DNA from: Nemertoderma westbladi
Lineage: Eukaryota; Xenacoelomorpha; Nemertodermatida; Nemertodermatidae
DNA: 32,792 bases
Direction: 5' to 3'
Assembly: GCA_032718475.1 (NCBI GenBank)
Contig: JAUCBJ010002930.1
Span: 1-32,792, forward strand
The translations under genes and the position numbers were made by a program. Every line of letters starts with the position of its first letter. Positions within the stretch are counted from its first letter, which is position 1. Under the pieces are notes generated by a model that worked only from the letters and a program-made list of their open reading frames with translations, did not search any database and was not told the DNA's origin. Positions 23,280-32,792 of the stretch are shown here, piece after piece.

Positions 23280-23950
23280 ATATTATTTCAAAGCGGTAGG
23301 TTTTATAGACGTACCTGCTGATCTTTGCTGATCACTGACTGTCGGCATCTTAAAGTTCGCATACGTATCCATTGAATTAAGGTAGTCACGTACCGCTCTG
23401 AATACAAATTATAAGATAAAACAATGCAACTATATACTGTACGTAAATACGTGTGATAAAAAAAATAATAAAAAAAGTTAAAATTATATTATTGTAACCG
23501 CAGAACATCATATACTAATATTTAATTAATTCTAAAACCAATTTATCAGTAATATTTATCTAATATTTTTATTAGAACACGTTTCAGCATCAATAAACGC
23601 GAAAGTAAATAACGGGCATTTGGTCAGGAATTACGCGCGAAGTCTGACGACTTATTTCCAGAGCAGTCCCGCCAGAACTATACCCCCCAGGGGAAACTGG
23701 CACTCATTTGGAGACCATTTAAGGATTCAAAACAAAGATGACCCCTGTCTAATGAATTTAAAGTATTCCTGACGAAGGGAAAACTTCCCTGGTCATCTTG
23801 CCTGTGTGTATGAGTGGGCCTACAGTAGTGAAAGTTGTAGTAGTTGGTTTGTCTACTCGCGGTTTTCTGTACAACGACTTGGTACCTTTTAGTTGTCCAT
23901 AAAAAAGATTTGGAAAAGTTAAATTCGAATTGTGTAGAAAGATTTCTTAC
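23280..23950. other. Spacer: RPTP intron downstream of the last visible exon
   Basis: On the minus strand this begins with a strong donor, GTAAGAAA, at 23950. I searched the minus strand for the expected short C-terminal PTP exon and found no convincing match. The left part is AT-rich. The part at 23640-23870 is less AT-rich and could be an old mobile-element fragment. Confidence 0.5.
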
Positions 23951-24109
23951 CTGTATATAAAGTTATATTGTTCGACCGACATCACCATAAAAGGCCTTAG
24001 ATAGCGGAGACCCTTCACTGTTGAGAAAACATCAATTATCCCTTCTGCCTTGAGACGTTCCAGAACAATACTTAATGCACAGAATGCCCCAGTCCTGCCC
24101 GACCCGTTG
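23951..24109 (-). CDS. Receptor-type PTP exon: active-site loop and following helices
   Basis: This 159-bp internal exon has an acceptor TTTTATTTAG before 24109 and a donor ACAG/GTAAGA after 23951. It enters and leaves in phase 2. It encodes [20 protein letters not shown], then an EGIIDVF-TVK-LR block, RPFMV and VEQYNFIYR. These are the P-loop remainder and the last conserved helices (motifs 9-10) of a protein tyrosine phosphatase domain. The DVF-TVK-LR and EQY-F-Y patterns are typical of membrane-distal D2 domains of receptor PTPs. With the preceding exon the loop reads HC-NNGSG-R-TG, so the C-x5-R geometry is kept, but the usual serine after cysteine is asparagine. Only a short C-terminal exon should follow; it was not found. 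Confidence 0.92.
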
Positions 24110-27100
24110 CTAAATAAAACAAGTAAGGCATTAATTATAATTGGTTGTTCCACAACTAGAAGAAGAGAATTTACGAGTGAGCAAACTATACAGTTAGTTA
24201 GCTATAAGTTAGAAAACTATACAGTTAACTATGAGTTAGCAAACTATACAGTTAGTTAGCTATGAGCTAGCAAACTATACAGTTAGTTAGCTATAAGTTA
24301 GAAAACTATACAGTTAGTTAGCTATAAGTTAGAAAACTATACAGTTAGTTAGCTATAAGTTAGAAAACTATACAGTTAACTACGAGTTAGCAAACTATAC
24401 AGTTAGTTAGCTATAAGTTAGAAAACTATACAGTTAACTATGAGTTAGCAAACTATACAGTTAGTTAGCTATGAGCTAGCAAACTATACAGTTAGTTAGC
24501 TATAAGTTAGAAAACTATACAGTTAGTTAGCTATAAGTTAGAAAACTATACAGTTAGTTAGCTATAAGTTAGAAAACTATACAGTTAGCTAGCTACGAGT
24601 TAGAAAACTATACAGTTAGTTAGCTATAAGTTAGAAAACTATACAGTTAACTACAAGTTAGCAAACTATACAGTTAGTTAGCTATAAGTTAGAAAACTAT
24701 ACAGTTAACTATGAGTTAGCAAACTATACAGTTAGTTAGCTATGAGCTAGCAAACTATACAGTAAGTTAGCTATAAGTTAGAAAACTATACAGTTAGTTA
24801 GCTATAAGTTAGAAAACTATACAGTTAGGTAGCTATAAGTTAGAAAACTATACAGTTAACTACGAGTTAGCAAACTATACAGTTAGTTAGCTATAAGTTA
24901 GAAAACTATACAGTTAACTATGAGTTAGCAAACTATACAGTTAGTTAGCTATGAGCTAGCAAACTATACAGTTAGTTAGCTATAAGTTAGAAAACTATAC
25001 AGTTAGTTAGATATAAGTTAGAAAACTATACAGTTAGTTAGCTATAAGTTAGAAAACTATACAGTTAGCTAGCTACGAGTTAGAAAACTATACAGTTAGT
25101 TAGCTATAAGTTAGAAAACTATACAGTTAACTACAAGTTAGCAAACTATACAGTTAGTTAGCTATAAGTTAGAAAACTATACAGTTAACTATGAGTTAGC
25201 AAACTATACAGTTAGTTAGCTATGAGCTAGCAAACTATACAGTTAGTTAGCTATAAGTTAGAAAACTATACAGTTAGTTAGCTATGAGTTAGAAAACTAT
25301 ACAGTTAGTTAGCTATAAGTTAGAAAACTATACAGTTAACTATGAGTTAGCAAACTATACAGTTAGTTAGCTACAAGTTAGCAAACTATACAGTTAACTA
25401 CGAGTTAGCAAACTATACAGTTAACTATGAGTTAGCAAACTATACAGTTAGTTAGCTATAAGTTAGAAAACTATACAGTTAACTACGAGTTAGCAAACTA
25501 TACAGTTAACTATGAGTTAGCAAACTATACAGTTAGTTAGCTACGAGTTAGCAAACTATACAGTTAGTTAGCTACGAGTTAGCAAACTATACAGTTAGCT
25601 AGCTACGAGTTAGCAAACTATACAGTTAACTATGAGTTAGCAAACTATACAGTTAGTTAGCTACGAGTTAGCAAACTATACAGTTAACTATGAGTTAGCA
25701 AACTATACAGTTAGTTAGCTACGAGTTAGCAAACTATACAGTTAGTTAGCTACGAGTTAGCAAACTATACAGTTAGTTAGCTACGAGTTAGCAAACTATA
25801 CAGTTAGTTAGCTACGAGTTAGCAAACTATACAGTTAGTTAGCTACGAGTTAGCAAACTATACAGTTAGTTAGCTACGAGTTAGCAAACTATACAGTTAA
25901 CTATGAGTTAGCAAACTATACAGTTAGTTAGCTACGAGTTAGCAAACTATACAGTTAACTATGAGTTAGCAAACTATACAGTTAGTTAGCTACGAATTAG
26001 CAAACTATACAGTTAGTTAGCTACGAGTTAGCAAACTATACAGTTAGTTAGCTAAAAGTTAGCAAACTATACAGTTAGTTAGCTACGAGTTAGCAAACTA
26101 TACAGTTAACTATGAGTTAGCAAACTATACAGTTAGTTAGCTACAAGTTAGCAAACTATACAGTTAACTACGAGTTAGCAAACTATACAGTTAACTATGA
26201 GTTAGCAAACTATACAGTTAGTTAGCTATAAGTTAGAAAACTATACAGTTAACTACGAGTTAGCAAACTATACAGTTAACTATGAGTTAGCAAACTATAC
26301 AGTTAGTTAGCTACGAGTTAGCAAACTATACAGTTAGTTAGCTACGAGTTAGCAAACTATACAGTTAGTTAGCTACGAGTTAGCAAACTATACAGTTACC
26401 TATGAGTTAGCAAACTATACAGTTAGTTAGCTACGAGTTAGCAAACTATACAGTTAACTATGAGTTAGCAAACTATACAGTTAGTTAGCTACGAGTTAGC
26501 AAACTATACAGTTAGTTAGCTACGAGTTAGCAAACTATACAGTTAGTTAGCTACAGTTAGCAAACTATACAGTTAGTTAGCTACGAGTTAGCAAACTATA
26601 CAGTTAGTTAGCTACGAGTTAGCAAACTATACAGTTAACTATGAGTTAGCAAACTATACAGTTAGTTAGCTACGAGTTAGCAAACTATACAGTTAACTAT
26701 GAGTTAGCAAACTATACAGTTAGTTAGCTACGAGTTAGCAAACTATACAGTTAGTTAGCTACGAGTTAGCAAACAATACAGTTAGTTAGCTACGAGTTAG
26801 CAAACTATACAGTTAGTTAGCTACGAGTTAGCAAACTATACAGTTAGTTAGCTACGAGTTAGCAAACTATACAGTTAACTATGAGTTAGCAAACTATACA
26901 GTTAGTTAGCTACGAGTTAGCAAACTATACAGTTAGATAGCTACGAGTTAGCAAACTATACAGTTAGTTAGCTACGAGTTAGAAAACAATACAGTTAACT
27001 ATGAGTTAGCAAACTATACAGTTAGTTAGCTACGAGTTAGCAAACTATACAGTTAGTTAGCTACGAGTTAGCAAACTATACAGTTAGTTAGTTACGAGTT

Positions 27101-30100
27101 AGAAAACTATACAGTTAACTATGAGTTAGCAAACTATACAGTGAGTTAGCTACAAGTTAGAAAACTATACAGTTAGTTAGCTATAAGTTAGAAAACTATA
27201 CAGTTAGCTAGCTACGAGTTAGAAAACTATACAGTTAGTTAGCTACGAGTTAGCAAACTATACAATTAGTTAGCTACGAGTTAGTAAACTATACAGTTAG
27301 TTAGCTACGAGTTAGCAAAATATACAGTTAGTTAGCTACGAGTTAGCAAACTATACAGTTAGTTAGCTACGAGTTAGCAAACTATACAGTTAACTATGAG
27401 TTAGCAAACTATACAGTTAGTTAGCTACGAGTTAGCAAACTATACAGTTAACTATGAGTTAGCAAACTATACAGTTAGTTAGCTACGAGTTAGCAAACTA
27501 TACAGTCAGTTAGCTACGAGTTAGCAAACTATACAGTTAGTTAGCTACGAGTTGGCAAACTATACAGTTAACTATGAGTTAGTAAACTATACAGTTAGTT
27601 AGCTACGAGTTAGCAAACTATACAGTTAGTTAGCTACGAGTTAGCAAACTATACAGTTAGTTAGCTACGAGTTAGAAAACTATACAGTTAACTATGAGTT
27701 AGCAAACTATACAGTTAGTTAGCTACGAGTTAGCAAACTATACAGTTAGTTAGCTACGAGTTAGCAAACTATACAGTTAGTTAGCTACGAGTTAGAAAAC
27801 TATACAGTTAACTATGAGTTAGCAAACTATACAGTGAGTTAGCTACAAGTTAGAAAACTATACAGTTAGTTAGCTATAAGTTAGAAAACTATACAGTTAG
27901 CTAGCTACGAGTTAGAAAACTATACAGTTAACTACGAGTTAGCAAACTATACAGTTAGTTAGCTATAAGTTAGAAAACTATACAGTTAACTATGAGTTAG
28001 CAAACTATACAGTTAGTTAGCTACGAGTTAGCAAACTATACAGTTAGTTAGCTACGAGTTAGCAAACTATACAGTTAGTTAGCTACGAGTTAGAAAACTA
28101 TACAGTTAACTATGAGTTAGCAAACTATACAGTGAGTTAGCTACAAGTTAGAAAACTATACAGTTAGTTAGCTATAAGTTAGAAAACTATACAGTTAGCT
28201 AGCTACGAGTTAGAAAACTATACAGTTAACTACGAGTTAGCAAACTATACAGTTAGTTAGCTATGAGTTAGCAAACTATACAGTTAGTTAGCTACAAGTT
28301 AGAAAACTATACAGTTAACTATGAGTTAGCAAACTATACAGTTAGTTAGCTATGAGTTAGCAAACTATACAGTTAGTTAGCTACGAGTTAGCAAACTATA
28401 CAGTTAGTTAGCTACGAGATAGAAAACTATACAGTTAACTATGAGTTATCAAACTATACAGTGAGTTAGCTACAAGTTAGAAAACTATACAGTTAGTTAG
28501 CTATAAGTTAGAAAACTATACAGTTAGCTAGCTACGAGTTAGAAAACTATACAGTTAACTACGAGTTAGCAAACGATACAGTTAGTTAGCTATGAGTTAG
28601 AAAACTATACTATGAGTTAGCAAACTATACAGTTAGTTAGCTATGAGTTAGCAAACTATACAGTTAGCTAGCTATGAGTTAGCAAACTATACAGTTAGTT
28701 AGCTACGAGTTAGAAAACTATACAGTTAACTATGAGTTAGCAAACTATACAGTGAGTTAGCTATGAGTTAGCAAACTATACAGTTAGTTAGCTACGAGTT
28801 AGCAAACTATACAGTTAGTTAGCTACGAGTTAGCAAACTATACAGTTAGTTAGCTACGAGTTAGAAAACTATACAGTTAATTATGAGTTAGCAAACTATA
28901 CAGTTAGTTAGCTATGAGTTAGCAAACTATACAGTTAGTTAGCTACGAGTTAGCAAACTATACAGTTAGTTAGCTACGAGTTAGAAAACTATACAGTTAA
29001 CTATGAGTTAGCAAACTATACAGTGAGTTAGCTATGAGTTAGCAAACTATACAGTTAGTAAGCTATGAGTTAGCAAACTATACAGTTAGTTAGCTACGAG
29101 TTAGAAAACTATACAGTTAACTATGAGTTAGCAAACTATACAGTGAGTTAGCTATGAGTTAGCAAACTATACAGTTAGTTAGCTACGAGTTAGCAAACTA
29201 TACAGTTAGTTAGCTACGAGTTAGCAAACTATACAGTTAGTTAGCTACGAGTTAGAAAACTATACAGTTAACTATGAGTTAGCAAACTATACAGTTAGTT
29301 AGCTATGAGTTAGCAAACTATACAGTTAGTTAGCTACGAGTTAGCAAACTATACAGTTAGTTAGCTACGAGTTAGAAAACTATACAGTTAACTATGAGTT
29401 AGCAAACTATACAGTTAGTTAGCTATGAGTTAGCAAACTATACAGTTAGTTAGCTACGAGTTAGCAAACTATACAGTTAGTTAGCTACGAGTTAGAAAAC
29501 TATACAGTTAACTATGAGTTAGCAAACTATACAGTGAGTTAGCTACAAGTTAGAAAACTATACAGTTGACTATGAGTTAGCAAACTATACAGTTAGTTAG
29601 CTATGAGTTAGCAAACTATACAGTTAGTTAGCTACGAGTTAGCAAACTATGCAGTTAGCTACGAGCTGCAAACTATACAGTTAGCTACGAGTTAGCAAAC
29701 TATACAGTTAGCCACGAGTTAGCAAACTATACAGTTAGCTACGAGTTAGTAAACTATACAGTTAGCTACCAGTTGGCAAACTATACATTTAGCTACGAGT
29801 TAAAAAACTATACAGTTAGCTACGAGTTAGCAAATATACAGTTAGTTAGCTATAAGTTAGCAAACTATACAGTTAGCTATGAATTAGCAAACTATACAGA
29901 TAATTAGCTATGAGCTAGCAAACTATACAGTTAGTTAGCTATGAGATAGCAAACTATATAGTTAGTTAGCTATGAGTTAGCAAACTAGACAGTTTGCTAC
30001 AAATTAGCAAACTATACAGTTTGCTACAAATTAGCAAACTATACAGTTAGCTATGAGTTAGCCAACTATACAGTTAGCTAACGAGTTTGCAAACTATACA

Positions 30101-30229
30101 CTTAGCCGGTTAATTATAGCTACTGGTAAGTAATTAGCAATGAATTCGGGAATTGACTCATTGTGACTTGTGAGGTTTTCATGCATATCTGAAAATACAC
30201 AAAATTAATATACGAACAAGCAGACTTAC
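24110..30229 (-). other. RPTP intron, 6,120 bp, occupied by a minisatellite
   Basis: The donor is GTAAGT at 30229 and the acceptor TTTTATTTAG ends at 24110. Both flanking exons show phase 2 here. About 97 percent of the intron is array 4. Read in gene sense, every array unit contains at least one CTAAC, a good match to the metazoan branch-point consensus. Confidence 0.88.
24172..30106. repeat. Minisatellite array 4, mixed 27- and 31-bp units, about 200 copies
   Basis: Long units contain CTATACAGTTAGTTAGCTA and short units CTATACAGTTAACTA. Both continue (C/T)GAGTTAGCAAA or variants such as TAAGTTAGAAAA. Long and short units are interspersed in recurring patterns. A 480-bp higher-order period is visible at the left: TATGAGCTAG occurs at 24261, 24470, 24741, 24950 and 25221, giving alternating spacings of 209 and 271. 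Another block near 25391 recurs at 26161 (770 bp). The right end (about 29650-30106) is more degenerate and dominated by shorter units. Confidence 0.97.
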
Positions 30230-30390
30230 TTGCAATGAACTACAATGGGTTTGTCGTTGCCGCCATGCATTTGCTGTATTTTCGTGACCTGTCCCAAGAG
30301 TTCAACCAGCTGAACAGCGTGTTCGGGTTCACTGTGAGCGTCTTTCCAGCCCTGGTAGTGAAAATGAGCGACTGTACGCTCACTACCTTC
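30230..30390 (-). CDS. Receptor-type PTP exon: WPD-loop region to catalytic cysteine
   Basis: This exon is 161 bp, with acceptor TATCTTACAG before 30390 and donor GTAAGT after 30230. It enters in phase 0 and leaves in phase 2. It reads EGSERTVAHFHYQGWKDAHS, continues through an amphipathic AVQLVELLGQV helix, and ends PIVVHC plus two bases (AA). The HFHYQGW block is the strand leading into the WPD loop. Here the loop is W-K-D, so the proline is replaced but the aspartate kept. VHC is the catalytic cysteine. It is too broken up by introns to appear as a long ORF. Phases match both neighbours, which strongly supports the reading. Confidence 0.9.
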
Positions 30391-30765
30391 CTGTAAGATA
30401 ATTAATCATCATCATCATAAATGGCATTTTATAAAGGGCTGCTAGATTATGATGCTAGATGCTGCTAGATTATGATGCTAGATGCTGCTAGATTATGACT
30501 TAGTGTAGGTAATCTGATTCGATAATGATTTGCCATATTTGCCAAATTAAGATAAAAATTTCCAAACATATTATATGAAATAATTATTATTTCTTAATAA
30601 AACATGAATTAAGTACAAAATACCTTAAATATTTGAATTCAAAAATATTTGAATTTGAGACCCCAATTTCTAAATTCCCATAGAAAGTGGAGCACACCAA
30701 ACGCACTTAAAATGGAGGATTATCTGTTTATATGGTAGCGGTAGGTCTACAGAGCAAACACTTAC
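30391..30765 (-). other. RPTP intron, 375 bp, phase 0
   Basis: The donor is ACT/GTAAGT at 30765 and the acceptor TATCTTACAG ends at 30391. It contains an (ATC)n run near 30404-30418 and a 23-bp minisatellite at about 30438-30498. Confidence 0.85.
30438..30498. repeat. Short minisatellite, 23-bp unit, about 2.6 copies
   Basis: GCTGCTAGATTATGATGCTA recurs with a 23-bp period, inside the short RPTP intron. Confidence 0.85.
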
Positions 30766-30906
30766 AGTGAGATGTTTTATCCTAAATATCCGCATCACAT
30801 ATTCGTCGAAGGTGTAAGGTCTCTCAGCCACAGTAGCAACTTCCAACTCTTCAAACCTCTCATTCTCGTTGATATCAGGGAAATATTGAACGAATGTAAA
30901 AGTACC
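30766..30906 (-). CDS. Receptor-type PTP exon: QYxP region
   Basis: This 141-bp exon (47 codons, phase 0 at both ends) has acceptor CTTTTACAG before 30906 and donor ACT/GTAAGT after 30766. It begins GTFTFVQYFPDINENERFEE, continues through an LEVATV strand, and ends MRIFRIKHLT. VQYFP corresponds to the QYWP motif of PTP domains. The E-rich segment and following strands match the region before the WPD loop. The next exon continues directly with EGSERTVAHF. The KNRY-containing front half of the domain and the transmembrane part must lie beyond the right edge. Across the three exons I read 153 codons of one phosphatase domain, probably D2. Confidence 0.88.
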
Positions 30907-31251
30907 CTGTAAAAGTACGATTATTAAATCGTAGAAATCGCAAATTGTAATCTTTCTTATGACTGTTGACATTATATTATCTTGCACAGAAATGTGAAGG
31001 AGCAAAAATAAAATAAATGAACTGAAAAGTATTAAAAATTAATTAAATAACGATTTATTAAGGCACGAATTTTTAACCCAGTAAAAAGACAATAAAAACC
31101 AGACAGAAGGGATCTCTGTTGGACAGATGCGCGACGCAAGAGAGAAACCCCCAGATCCAATTTCGCCGCGTCAACTCTCTCCCTGCTAGGATATCAACTT
31201 GCTCAAAATGTCCCGTTACCCCGGGTAACCCGGATCTGATTGCAAGAAGCC
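30907..31251. other. Part of the upstream RPTP intron
   Basis: On the minus strand this is upstream of the first visible exon. No further PTP exon was recognised. Positions 31090-31250 are more GC-rich, contain GTTACC-CCG-GGTAAC, and lead into array 5. Confidence 0.5.
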
Positions 31252-32792
31252 GAGTGATGGGAGCGCCATAGAGAGAGGGAGAGGTCCCTTACCGACTCCT
31301 TCACGAGTGGGAGCGTGATAGGGAGAGGGAGAGGTCCCTTACCGACTCCTCCACGAGTGGTGGGAGCGCGATAGGGAGATGCAGAGGTCCCTTACCGACT
31401 CCTCCCGAGTGGTGGGAGCGCGATAGGGAGAGGGAGAGGTCCCTTACCGACTCCTCCCGAGTGGTGGGAGCGCGATAGGGAGAGGGAGAGGTCCCTTACC
31501 GACTCCTCCCGAGTGGTGGGAGCACCATAGGGAGAGGGAGAGGTCCCTTACCGACTCCTCCACCAGTGGTGGGAGCGCGATAGGGAGATGGAGAGGTCCC
31601 TTACCGACTCGTCCACCAGTGGTGGGAGCGCGATAAGGAGAGGGAGAGGTCCCTTACCGACTCCTCCACCAGTGGTGGGAGCGCGATAGGGAGAGGGAGA
31701 GGTCCCTTACCGACTCCTCCACCAGTGGTGGGAGCGCGATAGGGAGAGGGAGAGGTCCCTTACCGACTCCTCCACCAGTGGTGGGAGCGCGATAGGGAGA
31801 GGGGGAGGTCCCTTACCGAATCCTCCACCAGTGGTGGGAGCGCGATAGAGAGAGGGAGAGGTCCCTTACCGAATCCTCCACCAGTGGTGGGAGCGCGATA
31901 GGGAGAGGGAGAGGTCCCTTACTGATTCCTCCCGAGTGGTGGGAGCGCGATAGGGAGAGGGAGAAGTCCCTTACCGACTCCTCCACCAGTGGTGGGAGCG
32001 CGATAGGGAGAGGGAGAGGTCCCTTACTGATTCCCCCCGAGTGGTGGGAGCGTGATAGGGAGAGGGAGAGGTCCCTTACCGAATCCTCCACCAGTGGTGG
32101 GAGCGCGACAGGGAGAGGGAGAGGGAGAGGTCCCTTACCGACTCCTCCCGAGTGTTGGGAGCGCGATAGGGAGAGGGAGAGGTCCCTTACCGACTCATCC
32201 CGAGTGGTGGGAGCGTGATAGGGAGAGGGAGAGGCCCCTTACCGACTCCTCCCGAGTGGTGGAGGCGCGATAGGGAGAGGGAGAGGCCCCTTACCGACTC
32301 CTCCCGAGTGGTGGGAGCGCGATAGGGAGAGGGAGAGGTCCCTTACCGACTCCTCCCGAGTGGTGGGAGCGCGATAGGGAGAGGGAGAGGTCCCTTACCG
32401 ACTCCTCCCGAGTGTTGGGAGCGCGATAGGGAGAGGGAGAGGTCCCTTACCGACTCATCCCGAGTGGTGGGAGCGCGATAGGGAGAGGGAGAGGTCCCTT
32501 ACCGACTCATCCCGAGTGTTGGGAGCGCGAAAGGGAGAGGGAGAGGTCCCTTACCGACTCCTCCACCAGTGGTGGGAGCGCGATAGGGGGAGGGATAGGT
32601 CCCTTACCGACTCATCCCGAGTGGTGGGAGCACCATAGGGAGAGGGAGAGGTCCCTTACCGACTCCTCCACGGGTGGTGGGAGCGCGATAGGGAGAGGGA
32701 GAGGTCCCTTACCGACTCCTCCACTAGTGTTGGGAGCGCGATAGGGAGAGGGAGAGGTCCCTTACCGACTCCTCCACCAGTGGTGGGAGCGC
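31252..32792. repeat. GC-rich minisatellite array 5, 52-54-bp unit, about 29 copies, runs off the edge
   Basis: Units contain GTGGGAGCGCGATAGGGAGA, a GA-rich run, and GGTCCCTTACCGACTCCTC. Two main unit types differ at the end: CCCGAGTGG (52 bp) and CCACCAGTGG (53-54 bp). In the second type, CCACCA-G-TGGTGG is a perfect palindrome. A five-unit pattern (260 bp) repeats around 32149 and 32409. Composition contrasts sharply with the AT-rich surroundings. If the gene model is right, it sits in an upstream RPTP intron. Confidence 0.96.

Noticed and set aside
23660-23870. C-terminal exon of the RPTP just downstream of the last visible exon
   Set aside because: AG-preceded open frames exist here in suitable phase, but their translations do not resemble the conserved PTP tail (short helix after the FIYR-like motif).
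31813-32273. Short open frames in the GC-rich array, both strands
   Set aside because: They are translations of the 52-54-bp minisatellite that end when unit length changes shift the frame.

Overview
The window is AT-rich metazoan nuclear DNA, most likely from an invertebrate. The case rests on a spliced receptor-type protein tyrosine phosphatase (RPTP) gene with GT/AG introns, a degraded APE-type LINE resembling the RTE group, and a very high load of tandem repeats. There are no bacterial or phage genes, no operons and no CRISPR array. I could not identify the species.

Layout. Positions 1-5830 are mostly non-coding, with small local duplications (287 bp x2, 84 bp x2, 79 bp x3) and a strong 91-bp foldback at 4723-4813. 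Positions 5831 to about 8770 hold a minus-strand LINE: a complete-looking endonuclease ORF, a stop codon, an internal deletion and a broken reverse transcriptase. Then come four tandem arrays: 30-bp units (9331-11938), 25-bp units (12104-14940), 42-bp units (14951-23218) and mixed 27/31-bp units (24172-30106). A fifth, GC-rich array of 52-54-bp units starts near 31252 and runs off the right edge. Together the arrays fill roughly two thirds of the window.

The one convincing host gene runs on the minus strand from the right. Three exons (30766-30906, 30230-30390, 23951-24109) join with matching intron phases (0, 0, 2, 2) and encode the second half of a PTP domain through its active-site loop. 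The catalytic cysteine is the last full codon of the middle exon. The rest of the loop is in the next exon, 6.1 kb away, across an intron made almost entirely of the 27/31-bp minisatellite. Earlier exons lie beyond the right edge. The last exon was not found and may lie left of 23,950, so the 42-, 25- and 30-bp arrays and the LINE could also be intronic.

The very long open reading frames in the arrays (up to 2779 codons, on both strands) follow from repeat units whose length is divisible by three, and I do not regard them as genes. The most notable observations are the minisatellite-filled intron that interrupts the PTP signature, the homogeneous cores and variant edges of the 25- and 42-bp arrays, a short core apparently shared by three neighbouring arrays, and the foldback at 4.7 kb.
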